Assembly: GCA_014621425.1 (NCBI GenBank)
Contig: JAANBB010000569.1
Coordinates: 1 to 22,432, forward strand
From: Cylindrodendrum hubeiense
Taxonomy: Eukaryota > Ascomycota > Sordariomycetes > Hypocreales > Nectriaceae
Direction: 5' to 3'
DNA: 22,432 nucleotides
Below, one piece after another: positions 1 through 9,502 of this stretch. The first letter of the stretch is position 1, and the number at the start of each line of letters is the position of its first letter. The position numbers were made by a program, and so were the translations under genes. The notes under the pieces were generated by a model. The model did not search any database. It saw nothing but the letters and a program-made list of their open reading frames with translations, and was not told the origin of the DNA.

Positions 1-937
1 TCCCCTCGCATCCCACGCATCTTGCAGGGACCAGGTTCTGCTTCGCCGCCTTAGTGCTGCCTGTGCATGTGCACCGTTGCCTCGGGTTGACCCGAGAGAG
101 CGCCGTGGCGCGTTGTGCTCGGCGCGAGATGGCAGCCATCCCATTTGTCCCCCCGTCTGTCTGAGGCCGGACACTGAGGCCGGACCGGTCAGCACACTTG
201 GGCTAACGCGGGTTTGTTGGTGGCCGACGCTGAGCGAGCTGTGGCTCTGGTGAGTGGTTTCACTGGTTGACTGGCCATGATTGCCCCTCATCTCACTGCC
301 AAGCTGCCATCACTCTTCCATCATCCAACCGTCCAACCGTCCAATTCGTCTGCTCTCGGATCCATCGGTGGCCGCCGCAAGCACCTCCTGCTGCGTAGTG
401 GAACCTGACGCGGCCTTTTCTTGATTTCTTGATCACGTCCCGTTTGTTATTCCCTATTGCCCGCTGCCCATCGCCCGTTGCTCGTCGCCCATCGCACGAT
501 GACCATCAGTTCATACCCATACGCCCCGCGCCTCTGCAGTCTGGCGACAGCCCGGCCAACCTCCGAAGCCCGCACATGCACCCCGTCCCGCGACGTCAAT
601 CCTCTCCCGGGACTTTACCTGGCTTGCCCGTTATTCCCTTTTCTACACCTAGGAAACACCTAGAAAACACCAAGGGCGCCACAATCAATCATGTGTCATG
701 GCAAGCCAAAAGAAAAACACGCATTCATCAATTTGGTTTCAATTTAGCAAATTGACGCCAAACACCCCACACTCCAACTGCATCACCCAAATATCCCTCG
801 GCCCCATCTCCGCGGACCCTACCACCTCGAGTGGGGGTTCTCCCCGTCTAATTCAACAAACAACCAAGTCCCATTCCACCCTGCACCATCCTGACTCAAC
901 CGACCAAGTCCAATCCTAATCTGCATCCTCCCGATTC
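1..937. other. Gene-free left edge
   Basis: I see no convincing gene here. Open frames are short, lack good ATG starts and have no recognisable protein pattern. The right half is C-rich and pyrimidine-rich on the plus strand and contains small direct repeats, for example ccaaccgt twice near 326-341 and variants of gcccatcgc near 466-495. It may be the 3' flank of the gene ending at 984, or part of a promoter for a gene left of the window. Confidence 0.5.
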
Positions 938-942
938 ATCCC
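863..942. repeat. Imperfect 40-bp direct duplication
   Basis: The motif accaagtcc at 863 and again at 903 opens two similar C-rich stretches about 40 bp apart, both with a ctgca/tctgca-catcctc/ctga core. The second copy runs into the 14-bp tandem repeat that starts at 938. It was judged by eye and no function is proposed. Confidence 0.4.
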
Positions 943-1007
943 TAGCTAGTGAATCCTAGCCAGTGAATCCTAGCCAGTGACTCCTAGCCAGTGATCCCTA
1001 GCTGGTG
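938..1007. repeat. Five-copy 14-bp tandem repeat spanning a stop codon
   Basis: Units lie at 938-951, 952-965, 966-979, 980-993 and 994-1007, with consensus aatcctagccagtg. The two units at 952-979 are identical and the others differ at one to three positions. On the minus strand every unit contains CTAG. The TAG at 984-986 in the fourth unit is the stop codon of the Ulp1-like gene, and the fifth unit codes for the residues just before it. Confidence 0.9.
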
Positions 1008-3885
1008 TCTAACCAACGCACTTCTCGCACCACTGCCCTTGCCGATTCCGAACCCCTGCTCAAGGGCCTTGCCAAACTCCTCCGCGGGATTCTTGAGCGC
1101 CATGAACTGTGCAATCACCAACATGTAGTCTTCTGCCTCGTTAAGCGACTGGCGTTCTGCATCGGCGTCATGCTGAGCCCTGTCGCCCTTGGCCTTGGCC
1201 TGCCTCATCGCTTCCTTTGCCTCTGTGATGCGCTCCTTTTGCACGTTCGTCTTGTCGATAATTACACATTCAACTGCAACCATCGCGTCGTCCAAGACTT
1301 CGACGACGGCATCTCTGCACTCTCCTTGAATTTCTGTGGATATCGCTGGTCTCCCTCCAAGATACCGTTCACGGAGACTGTCTAGTGCAACCTCACTCTG
1401 CTCTGCAGTCACAAGTTCTCGAGACGCTTTATCATGGAGTTTGTCTTGCTTTTCCAAAATAATGTCGAATTTTTCGATCTGATGCTCAAGCTCATGCGCC
1501 GCCGTGAGGGCAGTCGTAGCCAACTCGCTTAGGTCCACACGGGAAACAATTTCCTTGAACTGCTTGAGGGCTGGAATCATCCCTTGAATGTCTTTCAGCG
1601 CAGAATCGTCTAGCGCACGCGAGAATTTCCTCTTTCTGGGGGGTTCCGGCCCCTCAATTTGATCACCTGGGAAGCTGAACGTGGGTGATCGGGGCCGTTT
1701 CGACCCTCGGAGGTCATTGGTAGGTTGCTCAACAGGTGATGACGATCGTATCGTTTTGAGCCCCTCAATTGGAGAAGCCTCAAGTACAGAGTTATTGCTA
1801 TCGCAAAAGACGCCACTGTCCTGACTCAAGGGGCTGTCGTTAAGTTGCAAGCTGTCACCCTGTGGACTGCCCTCATTTTGTGGATTGCCATCTCGAACAC
1901 TCTGCAATCTGCCCGGGCTCTCATGGCCAAGGAGAGTGACTTGTTCTCCGAAACCAGTGACCAAGTCTTTGAGATAGGACCTACGGCTTGGCCCCCATGA
2001 ATCGGAGAGGGTTTCCTTGTTGTGCAAGCAATCCATAAATGCGAGCATGACGTAAATTCCGCTCTGATTGCTGCTGAAGTGGCGAGGTCCCTTCTGTTTC
2101 ATATTAGCAAGAAGAAAAAGCACAGACAATGAATGTCGGCCTACCAATGCCCTCCATATAAGCTTCCGCGTGCTGAAGTTGGATTTCGTCCACGACTGGA
2201 AAAAAAGCTTCAGATCTTTGATTCGTTTGCTTGCTTCATGTGGAGGTCCCGGGTCATAGTGATGGACGGTGATTGTATTTGATTTTGTGTTAGGTCGGAT
2301 TCGGACAAAGGTCCAGTGTCCTTGGCCCCAGGTGTGGTAGATGGCGGATAGAGACTCTTCCTTTTCTTGGATTTCATTGATGACGTTGTTCAAAGTCTCG
2401 TCGTCCCATGGTTTGGATGGGTTTGGAGCGTAAAGCGACTTGAAGTATTCGGGATGAATCAAGTTAATATCGCTCTTTGCAGTTGCTTGACAGGTGTGTT
2501 GGAGTAGATTGACGACATCAACGTCGAGAAGATGATTCGAATCGTCAAGCTGTACCAGTGCCCTCTCCCCTGTATCAAGGCCGACCACTTCATTATGGTC
2601 TGGCCGAATCCCTGACGAGTTGGCTCCTTCCCTCGATGAACCAAATCGCTTCTGGCCGGAGTTCGGTGGGGTTATGGGATCTAGATGGGTTCTGGAGTTG
2701 TCGGGAGTAGTATTCTGGCTCCGTGGAGCATCTGGTAAGCCTCTGCGGCTTGGTGGCGTTTTTGGCTGGGCTGCCAGATCCGCTGCAAAGTGCTCCCTCA
2801 TCAACTTAAGGGCTTCTTGCGACGTGGAAGGTTTCCAATTAGGAATCTTTAACCCCCCTGGAGTCGCAGCCGCATGAATGAAGCCGTATGTGCAACGCTT
2901 GTAAAGTTCGGCCGGAGAGTCCATTTTCTGGGGATAGTGTAGGGCTATGATGGTCATGGCGCAGATATTGCACACATCCGCATCTGTAACGTTCCCCTTC
3001 TCCTGACCTGCCCAACCAAACCAATTGTCGGGCGGCCAATTGTCAAATCCCCATTGGCATTTCATGTAGTCACGGTACCTCTTGAGTATCGCCGGGTCCT
3101 TAGACTGATGCTCCGTAGATCCCTGCCGCATGCAGACCTCTATGGAGATCGGAATTGACGGCAATACTTGAGTGGAACCGCCTGCCAGTCTTCCGGGCTC
3201 GTCACTTCGATGGGTTTGCATGATGCGTGGTCGCATGGCTGTTTGTCGGCCAGATTGGTATAGATGTGAAGACGTGCGAGAATGCTTGCGAACGCGAGAC
3301 GGGTGACCAGCATTGTTTCTGAGGTAAGGAGAATGCTCGGGTCCTTATGGCTTGGTGCAATTTGTTTGAGTGCAAGTTGCCGTATGGCGGGCTTCAAACG
3401 GGACTCAGACACCACGGGGAGTCGGTCGACATGGACTGAAAACAGCGGGATACACAACGGAAGGTTGCATGATGACCCGGCGGGTGATACCTATTGACGC
3501 CCAGTGGCTTCCGCCAACTTCCATCGAGGTGCTCCGGACTGAGTCTTTGATAGCCCTCGCGGGTAGACACAGTAGCTGGAGGGCCTGTGGTGATATGACT
3601 GGCTTGTAGGCGAGATGGTTGGGTTACGATGACTTGAACAACAAGGAAGATGACAGAATACTCATGGCTAACTACCTGCAGGCTTGAGTTTGGTGGGTTG
3701 GTGGCTGTCTCTCTCATCCATACGCACAGCCAAGGACTTAGAACCCGATAGGCGTTGATCGCGTGGCTGGCGTTGAACAGTATCCGTCTTGCATATGCCG
3801 TTTGCCGCCAAGCCCTGAAGATTTCATCAGCAGCAGCTCCTAGTGGCCAGGGAGGATCTAAGTGACGGGTAGCCGCTTGAGACAT
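984..3885 (-). CDS. Ulp1/C48-like cysteine-protease-fold protein, probably spliced
   Basis: An uninterrupted frame runs 3236-984 (750 codons), but upstream DNA in two other frames also reads as protein. My model has exons 3885-3676, 3584-3491, 3435-3206, 3122-2145 and 2093-984, giving 873 aa. Introns 1, 2 and 4 (91, 55 and 51 bp) have good sites. Intron 3 (donor GTGACG, 83 bp) is the least certain. The start ATG at 3885 opens a 70-codon first exon. Around residues 365-558 a Ulp1-like pattern is visible: GHWTFVRI (H447), then HHYD (D468), then SSNQSGIYVM, where the SUMO-protease family usually has DCG. The expected nucleophile is therefore Ser515. Next come a low-complexity Ser/Pro region with basic nuclear-localisation-like stretches (GSKRPRSP and PPRKRKFSR near 655-663) and a charged helical, probably coiled-coil tail at about 700-830. 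The N-terminal 300 residues match nothing I recognise. A role in removing SUMO or ubiquitin-like proteins is only an inference, and the protein may be inactive. It could also be a decaying gene rather than a spliced one. Confidence 0.65.
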
Positions 3886-4979
3886 GCAGCAGCTGGTTGT
3901 GAAGAGAAATCAGGCCACCAATCAGACTCTGCGGTGAGGGTATTTCCGCGGTATTTCAGGCTCACAACGGGCGATCAAGACCTGGCAAACGGGATAGAGT
4001 TTGCTTGTACGTTGGCAGAGCACGTATTCTGATGAATCATATCAACTACGAAGAAAGCCCACGAAGTGAGTGGACATGAGTAAACACGTTGTGTATGTTT
4101 GATTGATAGTTAGTACTGCATTCGTCATCCCTACGAAATGCCTCTCCCATCGCGAGGATCCCCCGATGTATTGCTAGAAAGGGGAGGCTGGGATGGGTTG
4201 TCTTGCCGACTCCCGTTGACACTGTAAACATCACATCTCATTCAGGTGGTGGTAACACGGCATATATTAAACCAGTGGAGAAAGTCTAGTGCGGGTTTTG
4301 GATTCAGCTCTCACAGCTTCAGGACCTGGAATGGGAAGGATGACGAGTCTGGAATTGCGTGGTGGTGCGGAGAAGACGGAGGGCGGAGATGACTGCAGGC
4401 GGAGATGCTGAGGGCGGAGATGCTGAGGGCGGAACTCAGGGTCTAGCATTGCCCCATCTTCCATGGCATTTGGTGTTTCCCCGCGTCACTCATCGGCAGT
4501 CGGATCAGAAGGGTGTTGGTAGGGAGATCTAGCCTAATGCTAGCGTGCGGGTTGAGCCTTGAATTAGAGCGTCGCATCGTCTCTTATCCGCCTGCATCAG
4601 TGGGAGAGTTTTGGTTGCAATCCTCTTTGTGGACCATGGCGAGATGCCATCTCCGCCCACCAGGCCACCGAGCCTGGAGTCGTCCCACTGGAGCACATTC
4701 CAGTGGCGTTTTAGTTCTGTAGACGGACTGAATGACCAGGATCCCCTTTGCTTTAGCCTCCGGGGTTCGCGTATTTGTAATGCTCCGAGCTCCGCCAGCT
4801 AGTGTGGAATTATTTGGAAGCGACCGGCCGAACAACTTGCCGAGCGACCCGATCTCCGGGAGACTTTGTCGTTTTGCCTTGTCAGCTTCATCTATGCGAT
4901 TCATATCATCCCCGGCTGGTCGAGAGGATGATTTGAACTCTTCCCACTCCTGCGAAGAAACTGAGCGACACTGCGCACA
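3886..4979. other. Divergent intergenic region
   Basis: This 1.1-kb gap lies between the start of the minus-strand Ulp1-like gene and the start of the plus-strand acyltransferase gene, so it should hold both promoters. No convincing coding sequence is present. The only structure I can define is a small G-rich tandem repeat at 4382-4439. Confidence 0.5.
4382..4439. repeat. 15-16-bp G-rich tandem repeat
   Basis: The unit ggcggagatgctgag occurs exactly at 4398-4412 and 4413-4427. A 16-bp variant (ggcggagatgactgca) precedes it at 4382-4397, and a truncated variant (ggcggaactcag) follows at 4428-4439. It lies about 540 bp upstream of the acyltransferase start codon. Confidence 0.85.
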
Positions 4980-6563
4980 ATGACCCGACCAGACGACTCC
5001 CGATCCGCGCCCGCGGCCCTCCGAAACACGGCCGGCGACATGCCGATCACGACAGACCGACGATCCGGCGGCTCCGCCAGCTACGGATCGTTCCCATCAA
5101 ACGACCGAGGGGACGATGAGCCGGCGCCGCCCAAGCCGAAGCAGAACACGCGCGCGCTGGCGCCCGACCTGCTGCGCGGCTTCCTGATGCTCGTCATGGC
5201 CCTGGACCACACGGCGCTGGCGCTCAACACGTGGGAGCACGGCACCGGCCGGGTCACCGAGATGGACGGCATCGTGGTGACGCACTGGAACCGGCCGGCG
5301 GCGTACATTGTCCGCACCATGACGCACCTGTGCGCGCCCGGCTTCACCTTTCTGCTGGGCGTCGGCGTCGTGTACCTGGGCCGGTCGCGGACGCGCCTGG
5401 GCTGGACGACGCTGCGCATTGCGAAATACTTTGCGGTGCGTGGGCTCGTCTTGACCCTCATCAATGCCCTGCTGGGCCTGCTCGTGTCGGGCGGCAGCGT
5501 GTGGTTCATGAACTTTGTCTTGTTCGCGCTGGCCGTCGACTACTTCCTCGCCGGCATGCTTTGGTTGGCCATCAACAAGACCGAGCCGTTGCTGGCTCAA
5601 TCCATCTCTGGGCTTCTCAAAGATGACCCCGTGGATGTGGACACCGAAGAGCCTCTTCTCCAGCCCGAAGCAGTTGAGATCTCAAGCATCTCAGCTCGCG
5701 CGACGGCTGTGTCGTGGCACATCCACAATGCCATGCTCTTCATCCTTGGCCTTGTTACCATCTGGTGGAACCATTGGCTCTCGCCGACCGGGGGCCACTG
5801 TCAGCTTCAGAGCAACCAACCCGCCACCGCCTCCAGTAACGGCCCGGTAGTTGAAGGCCCCGCCGTCTCCCACAATGCTCTGCTTGGGATTTGGTTCTGG
5901 GTTGTCGATACAGAGCGCGTCGTGTCTCCGTTCCCCCCTATGGCGTGGCTGTCATTTGCCGTTCTGGGTCTCCTCTACGCCCGCATCAACCTGGCCCACC
6001 CTTGGAGTCGCCGTACCATTGTGCTTGGCCACTCCCTCGTTGGACTCTTGTTCTTCATCGTATTCGTCATGACGAGGGTTCTGCACTTTGGTAACCTGTC
6101 GGAGGGCTGCCTTCACACCCCCGAACATGATGCACACCCAGAGCGCAATCCCTACCTGGTCTCAGTGCAGTCCTTTTTCTACATCATCAAATATCCCCCG
6201 GATGTTGCATTCTGGGCCTTGACCTTGGCTGGCAACTTCTTCCTGCTCGCACTCTTTGGCGGGCTCCCAGTTCGCATCAGCCAGCGCCTCACAATCCTGC
6301 TCGACTTTGGCAGAGCAGCTCTCTTCTTTTATATTGTCCATCTGTTCGCCGTCTTCATTGTTGGGGCGATCCTGGTACCTTTGCTAGGCCATGATACGGG
6401 TATCCCGATTACAAACAACCCTGACTCCACGCAGGGTATTGATAACATCTGGGCATATTTTGCCATCTGGGGCGCGTGTATGCTGCTTCTTTGGCCAGCG
6501 ACTCGATGGTACAGCCGATTCAAGAGCAACAAGTCGGCTGATTCGATATGGCGATTTTTCTGA
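4980..6563 (+). CDS. DUF1624/HGSNAT-family membrane acyltransferase
   Basis: This single-exon gene codes for 527 aa. The start at 4980 has A at -3; a second in-frame ATG lies at codon 21. Residues 1-57 form a polar, Pro/Ser-rich cytosolic tail. Around ten hydrophobic segments follow, roughly at 63-82, 108-133, 150-170, 173-198, 246-264, 298-310, 320-336, 343-365, 408-428, 445-468 and 490-507. Family marks are DLLRGF (63-68) followed by DH (76-77), KYPPD (404-408) and FFYIVHL (449-455). These fit the heparan-alpha-glucosaminide N-acetyltransferase catalytic-domain family (DUF1624, COG3503). Animal HGSNAT moves acetyl groups from cytosolic acetyl-CoA across the lysosomal membrane to a glucosamine. 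The fungal substrate is not known to me, and a vacuolar or plasma-membrane location is inference. The loop at 200-245 is acidic with two PLL motifs (203-205, 225-227). Residues H102-W103-N104 lie where an active-site His might be expected, but I could not align them. The first 170 codons are more GC-rich than the rest. Confidence 0.88.
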   Translation: MTRPDDSRSAPAALRNTAGDMPITTDRRSGGSASYGSFPSNDRGDDEPAPPKPKQNTRALAPDLLRGFLMLVMALDHTALALNTWEHGTGRVTEMDGIVVTHWNRPAAYIVRTMTHLCAPGFTFLLGVGVVYLGRSRTRLGWTTLRIAKYFAVRGLVLTLINALLGLLVSGGSVWFMNFVLFALAVDYFLAGMLWLAINKTEPLLAQSISGLLKDDPVDVDTEEPLLQPEAVEISSISARATAVSWHIHNAMLFILGLVTIWWNHWLSPTGGHCQLQSNQPATASSNGPVVEGPAVSHNALLGIWFWVVDTERVVSPFPPMAWLSFAVLGLLYARINLAHPWSRRTIVLGHSLVGLLFFIVFVMTRVLHFGNLSEGCLHTPEHDAHPERNPYLVSVQSFFYIIKYPPDVAFWALTLAGNFFLLALFGGLPVRISQRLTILLDFGRAALFFYIVHLFAVFIVGAILVPLLGHDTGIPITNNPDSTQGIDNIWAYFAIWGACMLLLWPATRWYSRFKSNKSADSIWRFF

Positions 6564-6709
6564 GCGTAGACATCATGTAAAATAGAATAGTGAGATAGAA
6601 CATCATTTAGACTGCACCAACTCGAGAAAACTCTCACTGCCTTATATCATGTCTGATTCTGCGAAATCCATCAATTCATAGATCTACCGCTTCTAAACTA
6701 GAAAAACAT

Positions 6710-7638
6710 CTATAGGCTAGCGTTGGCAGTCTTGGCAGTGCCGCTGACATGGAAGATACCTAACTTGAGTAGGGTGGGCATGGAATTGAGCAACCTTATG
6801 GATTTTCGGAATGTTCGAGTTTTGCGGAACCTACTGTGGGCATCGAGACTAGACCATCCAATAAACGCCGTGAGCATCATGCCCGTCTTGTCCCCCTCAT
6901 TTCTCAGTGGAACATCATCCTCCACGCTCCAACCATAGCTCATTCCCTTAAAGTCCGGGCATGTCTTGAAGGAATTTTCAACAAATTCTTCCAGCCGTGT
7001 AACCGCAGCCTCTTTGGTGGAATCGTCGATACGAGAAGGGAAGTATCCACAGATGACAAGTGTTACAGGAGAGCGGGTGTTGTCAAGAAAGTCTGTGGGG
7101 GGATACGGCCGAGGGGAGACGTGCTTGATAAGGCCTTTTGAAACGTCAAGGACAGTAGTGAGAGACTTAATTACGGCTGCGTAAGACCTGAGGAATAATA
7201 ACTAAATGTCAATGGCCGGCATAGCAACTTTACGGTTTAGGGTCCTGAAGATTTGTAACAAAACTGAATGGGGATGAGGCACTTCAGAAAAAGAGAGTTG
7301 TTTAAAAAATGAACTTCGGCTTACTCAGTCTGTTGATAATTGTAATGATCCTCAACTGAATCCCAATCAAGAAACAGCCATACGCGATCTGGGTGTTCGA
7401 CTTCCGAGCCGTAGTAAATACGCCTAGCACCAGACTGGCTTAAGACAGTGTCGATGGCATGTAAGAAGACTTTGCCTTCCTTGGTAGTCTCATCGAGAGG
7501 ACTGAGACCTCGCTTGGCAGAGAAAGTGGAGAATTGAGTTACTTGGCTGGTCATTGTCGAGACCGACACTTTTGTTTGAAAGAGGGTGGTGAGGGGCGAA
7601 AGCTCGAAGAATGCGAGGGGAAGCTGAAAAACGGCCAT
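6710..7638 (-). CDS. Two-module ABM-like alpha/beta-barrel protein
   Basis: Two exons, 7638-7325 and 7187-6710, are joined across a 137-bp intron with donor GTAAGC and acceptor CCTCAG. The product is 263 aa. Splicing rebuilds codon GAG (E105) and keeps frame. Two similar modules are visible. Module 1 (about 33-103) ends RVWLFLDWDSVEDHYNY. Module 2 (about 144-228) starts VTLVICGYF and ends MLTAFIGWSSLDAHSRF. The pattern of strand, helix, strand and then a W-x-S-x-x-x-H segment is that of antibiotic-biosynthesis-monooxygenase-like or EthD-like dimeric alpha/beta barrels, here possibly two halves in one chain. No signal peptide or membrane segment is obvious. The start is uncertain: ATG29 (position 7554) has a better context (A at -3) than ATG1 and begins just before module 1. 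The 3' end faces the acyltransferase gene across 146 bp. Paired GATA motifs lie about 100 bp upstream. The enzymatic role is unknown, and proteins of this fold often act in secondary metabolism or stress. Confidence 0.72.
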
Positions 7639-7741
7639 CCGCGTGACTAATTCCCACTCGCAACCAACGAGAACCGCCGCATTTCAGGCCCCCAAGTACG
7701 ACAGAATGACATCACAGGCTTGGCTCCGTGACACATCCATT

Positions 7742-7752
7742 AGATAAGATAA
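7742..7752 (+). promoter_or_regulatory. Overlapping pair of GATA-factor sites
   Basis: Two HGATAR motifs, agataa at 7742-7747 and 7747-7752, overlap in agataagataa about 105 bp upstream of the ABM-like gene's first ATG. Paired HGATAR sites are the known binding pattern of AreA/NIT2 nitrogen regulators in filamentous fungi. Actual use here is inference. Confidence 0.4.
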
Positions 7753-8158
7753 GGATGTGAGAATGCACCCGATATAAATGGAATTGGGAGATCTCTTGGA
7801 CCTTGCGGTGGAAGTGTTGGGCCTAAAACAGCTATTAGTGCAAAGTTGAGGATGTTGCACCACGAATTTGTTGGTCGTAGATAGGACAAACTTAATCCTA
7901 CTAACCTCAATTCAGATTTGAGCCAGTGGGCTAATTTCGGGATGCGCGAGACTTGTCAATGTTACTTGCGTAGCTAGATATTAAGCATGATTATTTATAG
8001 GTTACCCCTTGATAACTCGCCTTCCGAGTCGACTAGACACGCATACTAAGTAATCATAACTAAGAAATCATGGTACCTATGCAGATGTAAAGAGCTACAT
8101 GTCATATCTTCCTTTGATATTGAGACATTCGGGCGCAGAAAAATGTGCGAACATGCTC

Positions 8159-8203
8159 GTATCGATATACGTTTATCGGCCCTTATCAATGACATATCGA
8201 TAC
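8159..8203. repeat. 10-bp perfect inverted repeat
   Basis: gtatcgatat at 8159-8168 is exactly complementary to atatcgatac at 8194-8203, with a 25-bp spacer. One skipped base would extend the pairing by three bases. The spacer holds two more GATA-type sequences (ttatcg and ttatca). It could be a hairpin, a dyad operator or chance in AT-rich DNA. Confidence 0.6.
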
Positions 8204-9502
8204 CGAGAACTGACTTTTTTTATCAAGTGTCTTAAGGTGGCTGTCAAGTGAATTCTAATTCGGTGTTGTTTTAGAACACCCCTGGCCGGGGCGGGCCAAC
8301 AGAGCAGTAATGGTCAACCAATACTGCATCCTGCCTTTCACGTTATAGGTCAATGATAAAAAATGGAACGATAGCACGTGATTTTGAGTCAGAGACGGGA
8401 CTTGTCGAAGCATTTGGATCGCACGTACGCACATTTCGAAATTTACAAATTACCTGCGTACGAAGTTATTACTGTGAATTGCCCCGAGGATATGGGAGAA
8501 GGTGCATGATTAAAAAGAGGTTAGGGAGGGAGTATTTCCTGACCTCCCCAAACCCCACATGCCCAATGGAGAGGTTATTAGGGCATCCTGGACAAAAATG
8601 GCTGGTCATAGACGAGCAGATATGTACATCGACGGAGGACACAGCCACACCGCTGCGAAGACGAACCCAGAAACAGCAGGGGGGTTTCATCCTGGATTAA
8701 AAGGTCCATAAGTTTTTCCCTATCCGATTTGGATGGGAGAGGTACTGCAAGTCTATAGATAGGTATTGACAGAGTATACTAAATGATAATAATAACAAAT
8801 GATGGATGCACACGTGGGTCACCACATCCTATAGAAGCGGTGTTCATAGATTGGGTGTCAATATTTGGGTATTGGCTGGGAAGAGCAAGACACGTTGAAG
8901 TGTGCAGATATTAAGGCGATACGAGACGACCCATTGCGTTCGATGTCTCACAGCTCACTGACTTCTACGACCAAAGGATTGTTATCTGGATACACTGCAA
9001 CAAGAAAATCTAGATGTTCCTTGGAGGGACCTGTAGCACAGCCAAGAGCGGGCTGGCTGCCGTTTCGTATACAGAAAATATATCCCACATAGGAAGCGTA
9101 CCCTCGCGACTATCTATATTCGTGTGAAACGGCCGATCTTCCCGACGACAGTGACGAAAAAGACAAAGATCAAGATGATTATGAGAAGTAAATACGATCA
9201 TCAAGGATGTAAACTTTCCTTTTAAGTCTGCTAAAAGCCTCAGATCTCGGGGAGCTTCATTGAGTTTCCTCTCGACTCGCCCACCTTCTGCTTAAACTTT
9301 GCTTGCTGTGTCTTTTTCCACGTATTTGGCAAGCAGCAGATAGAAGGCTTCTTATTGAATCGCCATCTGGCGACTCGGAGTAAAACTGGGGCTGATGAAA
9401 CCCATGGTCTATTTGATAAATTGTAGTGTGAAATTACTAAATACTCGAAGTGCAGGATAGGAAAATCAGTAAATAACCTCGCAGCGAGTTACCTTGATTT
9501 CA

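Larger units (their letters stand above)
7639..9502. other. AT-richer gene-free stretch
   Basis: This 1.86-kb region lies upstream of the ABM-like gene and downstream of a permease. Its open frames (such as 8353-8700 plus) have no protein-like composition I recognise and I do not call them genes. It holds a paired GATA motif at 7742-7752, an inverted repeat at 8159-8203 and palindromic cgtacg elements near 8424-8462. No transposon ends or coding remnants were recognised. Confidence 0.5.

Noticed and set aside
5081..5626. Long frames on both strands within the acyltransferase gene
   Set aside because: They are Arg/Ala/Gln-rich shadows of a very GC-rich coding segment, and the plus-strand membrane protein explains the region fully.
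8353..8700. Plus-strand frame of 115 codons
   Set aside because: It begins with ATG, but its residue pattern looks random, there is no similarity I recognise and the surrounding DNA is featureless.
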